From PALSA-1296 sp038322815 (GTDB taxonomy: Bacteria; Bacteroidota; Ignavibacteria; Palsa-1295), in the NCBI GenBank assembly GCA_038322815.1, contig JBBQGG010000065.1:1-16598 (forward strand): a stretch of DNA of 16,598 nt, given 5' to 3'. The stretch's first letter is position 1. Every line of letters starts with the position of its first letter. Below are positions 1 through 6,175 of this stretch, in pieces. Position numbers and translations under genes: made by a program. The notes beneath the pieces were generated by a model. That model was not told the origin of the DNA. It saw only the letters and a list, made by a program, of their open reading frames with translations, and did no database searches.

Positions 1-32
1 CTATCAATAATGCACTCAATGTGGTTAAGTAA
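1..32 (+). CDS. Possible 3' end of an upstream gene (partial)
   Basis: The third forward frame reads INNALNVVK and then TAA at 30-32. This is a plausible protein end about 25 nt before a strong hairpin terminator on the same strand. The first frame is also open, to a TGA at 46-48, but its peptide looks less protein-like. The product cannot be identified from ten codons; the main support is that the terminator needs an upstream gene. Confidence 0.35.
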   Translation, partial: INNALNVVK

Positions 33-57
33 AAAACACAAATACTGATGCAAGTGT

Positions 58-90
58 AAAAGGGCGGTGATTTCACCGCCCTTTTATTTT
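58..90 (+). terminator. Rho-independent terminator (probably bidirectional)
   Basis: A perfect inverted repeat has arms at 58-70 and 73-85. Its GC-rich core is GGGCGGTGA/TCACCGCCC, and a T-rich tract (CTTTTATTTTTT) follows on the + strand. On the - strand the stem is followed by TTTT, so it may also stop transcripts of the lipoprotein gene converging from the right, which ends at 168. Confidence 0.85.
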
Positions 91-167
91 TTAGAAATAA
101 TTAGAAAAAGAAAAATGAAATACTATTGTTCAGAAAACGCAATGTTTGGTTTCCCTGAACGAGTTTT

Positions 168-1526
168 TTATTTCGAAACAGTTACAAATTCAGTTCTTCT
201 GTTTCTTGCTCTGCCTTCTTCGGTGATGTTATCTGCTATAGGAACACTATCCCCAAAACCAACAGAAGTCATTCGCACAGCAGGTATTCCGCGTTTTACT
301 AATTCTGCTTTTACTGCATCGGCTCTGCGCTGCGAAAGTTTTTTATTGTAATCGGGATCGTTGCCGGAATTGGTATTATCGGTATGTCCCCGCAGTTCGA
401 TCTTCATCGTCGGATATGCTTTGAGCAAGTATTCAGCATTCTCGATCGAAGGTGCAGATTCCGCAAGAATATCAGCTCTGTTAAGCTCGAAGGTAACATC
501 GAGGAGTGCTATATCTCCGATCTTCGGAGCATTATTGAAGGTGCGCGTTGCAAGCGCCGTCTCATGCGGAAGGCAAAGTTTCAGCGATACTGAATGCTCG
601 CCATATTCTCGCGGAGTGTATTCCAGTACGTAATAATTTTTTAAGCGGCGATAGATATCGGCAAAGACAAGATCGAATTCGGAAGTGCGATAGACCTGAT
701 GATGCGTGCCTCCGGTTCCATCGGCAATAGCATTCATATAATCCTTATCGATATTCTCGCCGAAATCCACGGCGCATACGATCGTATTTGTTCGGCGCGC
801 AAGACGAATGAGCGAATCTTTTTGGATCTTCGAACTATTATCATGACCATCGGTGAATACGATGATGGCATGATGATCGTACGCTTTTGCATCCGAGACA
901 ATATCTATTCCTGCGCCAATGCCATCGGCAATTGCTGTCGAACCGCCAAAACCTGTAAGCCCGGTCTTTTTCAATTGCTGCTGAAGCTGCGCCTGATCAC
1001 CTGTCAGCGGCGCTTCAACAACAATTTTTGAATCGTATTTAATAAGCGTCAGAGCATCTTCATGTTTTAAGAGCGCAATAAATTTTTCCGCAGCATCCTG
1101 CACTGCATGAGCGCGTGGCTCACCCATCGAACCTGAGTGATCCATGACAAGCGCGATCGCATACGGCACGTTCATATTCTCAGTGACTTCTTTTATCTTG
1201 AAATCCTTTACATCGCTTGTCTTTCCATTGCAGACATCGGAAACTTTGCACCAGAGATTTTTAGTTTTCGGCGCTCCACTTAAATAATTTCCGTTGGAAT
1301 CCACAAGATGCACATAAAGCTTCACTTTGCTCGGTCCGCTTGCTTCGACACGGCTCATCTGCACTGCTGCTTTATTTTTCAGATCTTTCGGATACGCCAT
1401 AGTATTGACGATATAGAGTGGATTATATCCAAGCGGAGGCGTTGCATCGGCAAGCGAAGCAGGCTCGCTAGCTCCGCAGCCTGAAAGGATCCATAACGAT
1501 AGTACGGCAAGTAAAGAAAATTTCAT
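168..1526 (-). CDS. Lipoprotein with VWA domain and OmpA-family peptidoglycan-binding domain
   Basis: This 452-residue protein is predicted to be lipid-anchored and to tether to peptidoglycan. The N-terminus is a lipoprotein signal peptide with lipobox LSGC, the lipidated residue being Cys17. A linker of about 100 residues precedes a von Willebrand A domain (about 120-300). That domain has a metal-ion-dependent adhesion site D129-x-S131-x-S133 (DHSGS), a GGST stretch near 194-197 and FTDG near 224-227. The C-terminus (about 340-452) is an OmpA-type domain with FELNRADI, the peptidoglycan-binding GHTDN (380-384), a LSQRRADAV helix, and NRRTEF near the end. VWA-OmpA fusions are seen in envelope proteins of several phyla; ligand and exact role are unknown. 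Monocistronic, with its own -7 promoter element 41 nt upstream. The start was chosen because it gives a complete signal peptide. A surface adhesin or envelope sensor are both possible. Confidence 0.9.
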   Translation of the reverse strand: MKFSLLAVLSLWILSGCGASEPASLADATPPLGYNPLYIVNTMAYPKDLKNKAAVQMSRVEASGPSKVKLYVHLVDSNGNYLSGAPKTKNLWCKVSDVCNGKTSDVKDFKIKEVTENMNVPYAIALVMDHSGSMGEPRAHAVQDAAEKFIALLKHEDALTLIKYDSKIVVEAPLTGDQAQLQQQLKKTGLTGFGGSTAIADGIGAGIDIVSDAKAYDHHAIIVFTDGHDNSSKIQKDSLIRLARRTNTIVCAVDFGENIDKDYMNAIADGTGGTHHQVYRTSEFDLVFADIYRRLKNYYVLEYTPREYGEHSVSLKLCLPHETALATRTFNNAPKIGDIALLDVTFELNRADILAESAPSIENAEYLLKAYPTMKIELRGHTDNTNSGNDPDYNKKLSQRRADAVKAELVKRGIPAVRMTSVGFGDSVPIADNITEEGRARNRRTEFVTVSK

Positions 1527-1566
1527 GTTTTTTTGTGGCTAAATGTTTTGCACAAGATCAGGGGCA

Positions 1567-1574
1567 CAAAAATA
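1567..1574 (-). promoter_or_regulatory. Bacteroidetes-type -7 element for the VWA-OmpA lipoprotein gene
   Basis: Read on the - strand this is TATTTTTG, an exact match to the Bacteroidetes consensus TAnnTTTG. It lies 41 nt upstream of the start codon. I see no clear TTG at the usual -33 spacing, so the call rests on the -7 element and its position. Confidence 0.45.
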
Positions 1575-1664
1575 CAACCATTTTAACCATCCTCCCTGAT
1601 TCTGAAGAAAAGAGCCGGTAACAAATTCCGTAGGAGCAACTAAAGGATTCTATCTATATAGTTG

Positions 1665-1672
1665 TAACTTTG
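1665..1672 (+). promoter_or_regulatory. Possible -7 element for the 1720 lipoprotein gene
   Basis: TAACTTTG matches TAnnTTTG and sits about 47 nt before the start codon. No TTTG is present 19-21 nt upstream. The rest of the 193-nt gap between the divergent lipoprotein genes shows nothing else I recognise. Confidence 0.4.
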
Positions 1673-1719
1673 GGGTTTGAGACGTGTTTATTTATAGAAT
1701 TTAACAAAATAGTCAAAAA

Positions 1720-2526
1720 TTGACCATGAAACACACAATTCTTTCCTTTGCAGTGGTTTTCAGTATTTTATTCTTTTTCGGTTGTAAAGATGAGGATACT
1801 CTCTCCGGCTCCGAACAAACCGGCGACCTCACCGGTCAGGTAGTTCTTCTTGATTCAAATGAGCATTACGTTCAGGATAAAAGCGGAGTAACCATTCAAA
1901 TTGAAGGTACTTCGTTTAGTGCACTGACCGATACTGGCGGGTATTGGACTATCAAAAACCTTCCAAGTGCTACATACTCTCTGAGTTTTTCAAAACCCAC
2001 CTACAATACTTGGAAAAACACATCTTTTGAGTTTGTCGGTGGAGGCTTGACTTGGTTTGGTATGGATTTCCCAATTAATGGCTCAACAGTAAGAATTGAA
2101 CAATCTCCAACATTTACCATATTTCTCGATAGTATCGGAGTTGCTGGTGGTGACTCCGGAATTGTTAATACTGACCCTTCAATTTACGGACGGTTTTCGA
2201 CTCCTACAACAGATGCCAATCGTAAAAACTTGCGTGTTTTTATTAGTCGAAATCCAAATCTAATCATCGACGATCCGAGTACTTGTTTTTCTTATACTGA
2301 TTTTCAGGTGACGAATTGGCAATACCAAAGTAAGACCGCTGATGGTTTTAAAATTAATATTCCATCACAATTTTATTTAACAGGAATAGCTCCTGGAGAA
2401 AAACTTTACGTCCGAGCGTATCCAATGCATACTAGTGGATTAGGTGGGTATTATGATGTTAAAACCCATAAAACAATCCGCTATGGGTATGGCACTGCAT
2501 CAAATGTAGTATCATTCATACATTGA
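1720..2526 (+). CDS. Lipoprotein with carboxypeptidase-regulatory-like N-terminal domain
   Basis: The protein is 268 residues and starts with a lipoprotein signal peptide (hydrophobic core, then LFFFGC, Cys22) followed by acidic residues (KDED). Residues about 38-110 resemble a CarboxypepD_reg-like beta-sandwich: GQVVLLDSN, then SALTDTGGYWTIKNLPSATY, the usual 'transmitted into a later strand' pattern. The C-terminal half (about 125-268) has beta-rich, Ig/fibronectin-like character but no motif I can name. A second in-frame ATG lies two codons downstream (1726) and could equally be the start. Such proteins are common in Bacteroidetes as outer-surface lipoproteins of unknown function. It is transcribed away from the VWA-OmpA gene and is probably monocistronic, because the next gene has its own promoter. 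Confidence 0.8.
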   Translation: MTMKHTILSFAVVFSILFFFGCKDEDTLSGSEQTGDLTGQVVLLDSNEHYVQDKSGVTIQIEGTSFSALTDTGGYWTIKNLPSATYSLSFSKPTYNTWKNTSFEFVGGGLTWFGMDFPINGSTVRIEQSPTFTIFLDSIGVAGGDSGIVNTDPSIYGRFSTPTTDANRKNLRVFISRNPNLIIDDPSTCFSYTDFQVTNWQYQSKTADGFKINIPSQFYLTGIAPGEKLYVRAYPMHTSGLGGYYDVKTHKTIRYGYGTASNVVSFIH

Positions 2527-2540
2527 ATAAAAATTGGTTA

Positions 2541-2573
2541 TTTGATAGATCAACAGGAAAGTCTGTATTTTTG
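2541..2573 (+). promoter_or_regulatory. Bacteroidetes-type promoter for the EVE-domain gene
   Basis: TTTG at 2541-2544, a 21-nt spacer and TATTTTTG at 2566-2573 reproduce the -33/-7 architecture (TTTG, about 19-21 nt, TAnnTTTG). The start codon is 23 nt downstream of the -7 box, giving a short leader. Confidence 0.65.
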
Positions 2574-2596
2574 CCGATAATAATTCACATAGAACT

Positions 2597-3055
2597 ATGG
2601 CAAAAAATTACTGGCTCTTAAAATCCGAACCCTCGGCGTATTCTATTGATGATCTTAAGCGCGACGGAAAAACAGAATGGACGGGTGTCCGCAATTATCA
2701 AGCGCGCAACACCATGCGCGACTTGATGAACAAAGGTGATCTTGCTTTTTATTATCATTCAGGTGATGGCTCAGCGATAGTCGGCACCTGCGAGATCACA
2801 ACGGATGCAATTTCCGATAAAACTGCCTGGGATGCGAAGGGCCATTACTTCGATGCGAAAGCCTCGCCGATGAATCCTATTTGGTTTTGCCGCGAAATAA
2901 AATTCAAGCAGAGATTCAAAGAACCTCTTCTGCTATCAGACCTCCGCAACATTAAAGGTTTAGAGAAAATGATACTTCTTCAAAAAGGCTCGCGGCTATC
3001 AGTGCAGCCTGTAAGCGAAAAGGAATGGGAAGTTATCATGAAGATCGCGAAGTAG
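2597..3055 (+). CDS. EVE-domain protein (THYN1-like)
   Basis: A 152-residue protein consisting essentially of one EVE domain, a PUA-like fold. The N-terminus MAKNYWLLKSEP and then YSIDDL, WTGVRNYQARN and GDLAFYYHSG are the family's diagnostic stretches. WFCREIKF in the middle and LLLQKGSRLSVQPVS-like residues near the end complete the domain. Related proteins such as human THYN1 are thought to bind modified cytosines in DNA, and EVE domains in prokaryotes often occur near restriction or tRNA-modification genes. Here no restriction gene is adjacent, so the role is open. The length matches single-domain family members. It is convergent with the HEPN gene, with only 19 nt between the stop codons and no terminator visible in that gap. 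Confidence 0.92.
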   Translation: MAKNYWLLKSEPSAYSIDDLKRDGKTEWTGVRNYQARNTMRDLMNKGDLAFYYHSGDGSAIVGTCEITTDAISDKTAWDAKGHYFDAKASPMNPIWFCREIKFKQRFKEPLLLSDLRNIKGLEKMILLQKGSRLSVQPVSEKEWEVIMKIAK

Positions 3056-3074
3056 GGTCACGGTAAATAGAGTT

Positions 3075-3377
3075 TTAATATTTCACGAAGTAGCGTGTCT
3101 CACTCGCATAATTTGAGAGTTCATTTAAGGCTTTACGATGTAATTCCAAATCAGGCAGGACGGGTAATAATAGATTTAAGAGTCTATCCAAAATATGCGT
3201 TTTTTCAAAGTAAATTTCATGCTCGATCAAAAGTCCCTTAAGATATTTTTCTATGCATTGCTGGCAATGGAAGCAAACAATTTCGTTAAGAGATCTTTTT
3301 TTACTTTCGAAAAGCTGTTCGGCTGCTGAAAAATCATTTTCGGCATGCTCGATCCACTCATGCGTTACTTCTTTCAT
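3075..3377 (-). CDS. HEPN-domain protein, C-terminally short
   Basis: From the ATG at 3377 this is a 100-residue protein starting MKEVTHEWIEHAENDFSAAE. It carries the HEPN signature CFHCQQCIEKYLKGLL, then KTHILDRLL, and ends at SETRYFVKY. HEPN proteins of this family pair with a small nucleotidyltransferase. In characterised pairs the HEPN partner is an RNase toxin that the nucleotidyltransferase inactivates. The usual family length is about 120-130 residues, with another helix after the RY motif. Here the protein stops right after RY, and I see no convincing R-x4-6-H catalytic motif. A longer in-frame start at 3443 exists, but the family's N-terminus fits 3377, which overlaps the upstream nucleotidyltransferase gene by 20 nt, typical of a translationally coupled pair. 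It may be a decayed or non-toxic copy. Confidence 0.8.
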   Translation of the reverse strand: MKEVTHEWIEHAENDFSAAEQLFESKKRSLNEIVCFHCQQCIEKYLKGLLIEHEIYFEKTHILDRLLNLLLPVLPDLELHRKALNELSNYASETRYFVKY

Positions 3378-3567
3378 AAAGTAATTTTCCTTTGTTCGCG
3401 ATCTCCCGCATAATGATATCACCCATCTTTGCTCTGCGTTCAAGATAGTCTATGCGCGGAGTACCGTAGGCATACGAGCCAAAAAGGATTATTTTATCAG
3501 GATCGAATTTTTTAACGATCTCATCGGAATATGCTTTTATATCTTCAAGAGTTAACATCTGTTTCAT
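3358..3567 (-). pseudogene. MNT-type nucleotidyltransferase with internal in-frame deletion of the catalytic core
   Basis: A 69-residue remnant starting MKQMLTLEDI. Residues DKIILFGSYAYGTP contain the G-S-x3-G motif of minimal nucleotidyltransferases. In this family the next segment should supply the catalytic D-x-D (typically DSDIDLL) and a third aspartate about 40 residues later. Instead GTPRID runs directly into ERRAKMGDIIMREIANKGKLLYER, which resembles the family's normal C-terminal end. The reading frame is intact, so this looks like an in-frame loss of about 40 codons rather than a frameshift; the missing motif is in no other frame of the 210 nt. An in-frame ATG at 3558 is an alternative start. 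It starts 26 nt after rluD and overlaps the HEPN gene. The transferase should be inactive, though it might still bind its HEPN partner. Confidence 0.7.
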
Positions 3568-3593
3568 TAACAGGAAAAAGCGAAAAGTTAGTT

Positions 3594-4628
3594 CTACATT
3601 TTTCTCATTTTCGCGATCACGTTCTGCATATCTTCGGGAAGCTCCGTAGTCCATTCCATTAATTCACCTGAACTTGGATGATGCAGACGCAATGTTTTAG
3701 CATGAAGCGCCTGACGCGGCATATCGGACAACAGATTATCAGCCCATTGCTTGAATTTCGGAACGTCATGACGGACAACCGTTATTGCTCTGCCGCCATA
3801 AGTCACATCACCAAAAACCGAATGACCGATATGCTGCATGTGAACTCTGATCTGATGCGTCCGCCCAGTCTGGAGTTTTAATTCAATAAGTGAGAATCCT
3901 CTGAATTCATCAACAACAAAATATTCAGTGATAGCAAGTTTTCCGTCTTCGGATACAACAGCAAATTTTTTGCGATCTTTGGGATGCCTGCCGATCATCG
4001 TTTCGATCTTGCCGAAAGCGATCTTCGGATTTCCCCAGCAGATCGCATGATAAATGCGATGCGCCGTATGATTAAAAAATTGTTTTGCAAGCACGCGATG
4101 AGCTTGTTCATTCTTCGCGACAACGATTAAGCCTGATGTATCTTTATCAAGCCGATGCACAATTCCGGGACGCTCGGGATCATCAGCTCCATCAGCAAAA
4201 TTTTTAATATGGTGAAGCAACGCATTGACAAGAGTACCGGTATTTGTTGCGGGAGTTGGATGAACGATCATTCCGGCAGGCTTATTGATAACGATGATCT
4301 CGCTATCTTCAAAAACAATATTGAGCGGAATTTCTTCAGCCTGAGCTTTCATTCTGCCACGCGTAGGAATGCGAAGTTCGATCTCATCGCCGCCTTTTAT
4401 CTTATATGATCCGCGAGTGAGGATGGAGCCATTAACAGAAACTAACTCGCCTGCAAGCCCCTCTTGAACTTTGCTGCGTGAAGTATTGGCGATCATCCGC
4501 GCAAGATATTGGTCGATGCGTTCAGGCGTTTCGCCTTTAGGAACGGCAAGAGTTACTATGCGATATAAAGGCTGAACGTCGTCAGTCTCTAATTCGTCAT
4601 CTTCGATATTGATCGTTTCATCGGACAT
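3594..4628 (-). CDS. rluD: RluA/RluD-family 23S rRNA pseudouridine synthase
   Basis: A 344-residue enzyme converting uridine to pseudouridine in large-subunit rRNA. After an acidic leader of about 20 residues there is an S4-like RNA-binding domain (about 33-92, with RIDQYLA and VSVNG). The catalytic domain follows, with INKPAGMIVHPTP, the catalytic motif HRLDKDTSGL (nucleophile D161), LQTGRTHQIRVHM and RQALHAKTLRLHHP. The length and the S4 domain fit RluD (sites 1911/1915/1917 in E. coli) better than RluA or RluC, but the exact target sites are inferred. It lies 7 nt downstream of lspA, so the two are almost certainly cotranscribed, a neighbour pairing common in Bacteroidetes, Chlorobi and Firmicutes. 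AGGA lies a short distance before the ATG. Confidence 0.95.
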   Translation of the reverse strand: MSDETINIEDDELETDDVQPLYRIVTLAVPKGETPERIDQYLARMIANTSRSKVQEGLAGELVSVNGSILTRGSYKIKGGDEIELRIPTRGRMKAQAEEIPLNIVFEDSEIIVINKPAGMIVHPTPATNTGTLVNALLHHIKNFADGADDPERPGIVHRLDKDTSGLIVVAKNEQAHRVLAKQFFNHTAHRIYHAICWGNPKIAFGKIETMIGRHPKDRKKFAVVSEDGKLAITEYFVVDEFRGFSLIELKLQTGRTHQIRVHMQHIGHSVFGDVTYGGRAITVVRHDVPKFKQWADNLLSDMPRQALHAKTLRLHHPSSGELMEWTTELPEDMQNVIAKMRKM

Positions 4629-4635
4629 ATACGTC

Positions 4636-5217
4636 CTATTCTGAAACTTGAATATTGGGACTCACCACTACTTCCTGAGCCGGAGGCTTTTTCTTAAGGA
4701 GCATTAGCGTCAAAAGCACAACTCCGATGCTTACACAGGAATCAGCAACATTAAAAACAGGCCACCAGTTTTTCTTATAACCAAAATCTATGAAGTCAAC
4801 AACGTGACCGTAAAAAAGGGACTCTTCTCCATACAAGACTCCGTAAAAACATCGGTCTATAAGATTACCTATTGCTCCGCCCATTATCATCGCCAGAGCG
4901 ATCAATTCCCATTTAGGCAAACGAAATCTATTGCGTTTAATATAAATAAAAATGCCTATAGATGCTATGACGGAAAAGATGGAGAAAAATATTTTCATTC
5001 CGGGAATCTGAATACCAAATGCAATTCCGGGATTCTCGACGTAGGTAATACGAAAAATATCATCAAGCAGCGGGCGCGAACTTCCGTATGGAAGACCTTT
5101 AATACCGAAAAAAGAAGATCCCTTGATCAGGATCTTTGTGAACTGATCAATTACGACAATAATTGCTGTGATCGAAAGAAGACGTCCAAGCGTGGGACGG
5201 GTCTCGCCGGATGACAT
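4636..5217 (-). CDS. lspA: Lipoprotein signal peptidase (signal peptidase II)
   Basis: A 193-residue inner-membrane aspartyl protease that removes signal peptides from prolipoproteins after diacylglyceryl transfer. Four hydrophobic segments are visible (about 10-30, 75-95, 103-121, 160-176). Family motifs are all present: VVIDQFTK, VENPGIAFG, GGAIGNLIDR, VVDFIDF and PVFNVADSCVSIG. The catalytic aspartates should be D141 (VVDF) and D159 (NVAD). The C-terminus is a short hydrophilic tail. It lies 11 nt after the DksA-like gene and 7 nt before rluD, within the same predicted transcript. Its substrates would include the two lipobox proteins encoded at the left of this window. Confidence 0.97.
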   Translation of the reverse strand: MSSGETRPTLGRLLSITAIIVVIDQFTKILIKGSSFFGIKGLPYGSSRPLLDDIFRITYVENPGIAFGIQIPGMKIFFSIFSVIASIGIFIYIKRNRFRLPKWELIALAMIMGGAIGNLIDRCFYGVLYGEESLFYGHVVDFIDFGYKKNWWPVFNVADSCVSIGVVLLTLMLLKKKPPAQEVVVSPNIQVSE

Positions 5218-5228
5218 AAAGTAAAGTA

Positions 5229-5942
5229 CTAGTCTTGAGATTCTTCCGGGGCTATATAAGCAGCCTCAGAAGAGGTTGAAGAAAAAGTCTTCTTCTGCGT
5301 ATTATTTTTGCAAAGCACGTGCTTCTGCGTGATAGGTACTGCAAAAAGGCGCTGCTTCTCGATCAGCTCACCGCAAACGACACAAATTCCATACGTGCCG
5401 CGCTGAATGCGCTCATCAGCTTCATCAAGTTTCTTAATATAGTCACTGGTGCGCTGAGCCTGCAAGAAATGTTTTTCACGCTCCATAGCATCCGATCCCT
5501 GCTCGGCAGTATGCAATGCGAAGGATTGGTTCTCGCCATCGAACTCACCGGAAGTATCCATTAGCTGCTGCGAAATAATATCGAACTCTTCGCTTGCTTC
5601 GGCACGCTGCTCGACGATAACCTTCTTGAACATATCAAGATCTTTTGCATTGTAACGAAATTTTGAATTAGCCACGATATCATTATCGTTAGCAGTAAGC
5701 TGCATGGGTGCTAAATTCTTTTTATTCGGGGACGCTTTTTTTGATTCGATCAATTTTAATTTTGCTGTCTTAGTTGGTAATGGCGCTTTCTTTGCTGTCA
5801 CTTTCTTTATGGCAATAGCTTTTACGGCTTTCTTAGGAGCCGGTTTCGGAATAGCTTTTTTTGCAACAGACTTTTTTACCTTTTTTACTTTCGTAACGGG
5901 CTTTGCCTTAGGCTTCGCGGATTTCTTCGTACTTTTTGCCAT
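5229..5942 (-). CDS. DksA/TraR-family zinc-finger protein with lysine-rich histone-H1-like N-terminal tail
   Basis: 237 residues in two parts. Residues 1-75 are almost wholly Lys/Ala/Pro/Val (AKPKAKP, KKAIPKPAPKKA), a disordered basic tail like that of histone H1 or bacterial HU-tail proteins. Residues about 95-215 are a DksA/TraR module: a helical coiled-coil region with DMFKKVIVEQR and MEREKHFLQAQ, then RGTYGICVVCGELIEKQRL. The zinc ligands are C187, C190, H208 and C211, so the third ligand is His instead of the usual Cys (C-x2-C-x17-H-x2-C). Family members bind the RNA polymerase secondary channel and modulate transcription; whether this one does is inference. A DksA-like gene between ileS and lspA is a recurrent arrangement in the Bacteroidetes/Chlorobi group. 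The start is supported by AAGGAG five nt upstream of the ATG. Confidence 0.9.
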   Translation of the reverse strand: MAKSTKKSAKPKAKPVTKVKKVKKSVAKKAIPKPAPKKAVKAIAIKKVTAKKAPLPTKTAKLKLIESKKASPNKKNLAPMQLTANDNDIVANSKFRYNAKDLDMFKKVIVEQRAEASEEFDIISQQLMDTSGEFDGENQSFALHTAEQGSDAMEREKHFLQAQRTSDYIKKLDEADERIQRGTYGICVVCGELIEKQRLFAVPITQKHVLCKNNTQKKTFSSTSSEAAYIAPEESQD

Positions 5943-5947
5943 AAATA

Positions 5948-5953
5948 CTCCTT
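5948..5953 (-). promoter_or_regulatory. Shine-Dalgarno site of the DksA-like gene
   Basis: AAGGAG on the - strand, 5 nt before the ATG. It is worth noting because most genes here, such as those at 2597, 9713 and 12222, have no clear SD sequence, as usual in Bacteroidetes. It fixes the start of the basic tail. Confidence 0.6.
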
Positions 5954-6042
5954 AGTATTTTAATTAAGTGTATTGGGGAAAAATGAGTAACGGCGTTCAA
6001 CAAAGTTCGGGAGCAAATGCTCCCCGATTTCTTGAGAACAAA

Positions 6043-6166
6043 GTGTCATTGCGAGGAGTCACAAAACGACGACGAAGCAATCCCCTAAATTGTGGCAGAA
6101 CGTAACGGTCTATAATCTATATGGGGATTGCTTCGTCGTCCGCAAGCGGACTCCTCGCAATGGCAC
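6043..6166. repeat. Long imperfect inverted repeat between ileS and the DksA-like gene
   Basis: The left arm 6043-6085 includes CATTGCGAGGAGTC and CGACGAAGCAATCCCC. The right arm 6123-6166 includes GGGGATTGCTTCGTCG and GACTCCTCGCAATG. The outer 14 nt and inner 16 nt pair perfectly and the loop is 37 nt. The middle differs: ACAAAA on the left versus a self-complementary CCGCAAGCGG stretch on the right. The motif resembles a dispersed intergenic repeat I recall from genomes of several phyla, with attgcgagga and gacgaagcaat ends; that recollection needs a search. In the ileS transcript it would fold into a very stable hairpin about 10 nt after the stop codon and could act as an mRNA stabiliser or partial terminator. 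Besides this repeat, the 233-nt gap holds only a small hairpin at 6009-6024. Confidence 0.85.
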
Positions 6167-6175
6167 TAAAAATCT

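Noticed and set aside
128..160. Second hairpin (GTTCAG/CTGAAC) followed by T-rich DNA next to the 58-90 terminator
   Set aside because: The stem is only 6 bp with a loop of about 21 nt; too weak to call beside the much better hairpin.
5704..5955. Antisense frame encoding a hydrophobic Phe/Ala-rich peptide
   Set aside because: It is the mirror of the lysine/alanine codons of the DksA-like protein's basic tail; the hydrophobicity is an artefact of reading those codons backwards.
6009..6024. GGGAGCA-AA-TGCTCCC hairpin as terminator of ileS or the DksA-like leader
   Set aside because: No T tract follows on either strand, so it is only a small hairpin.
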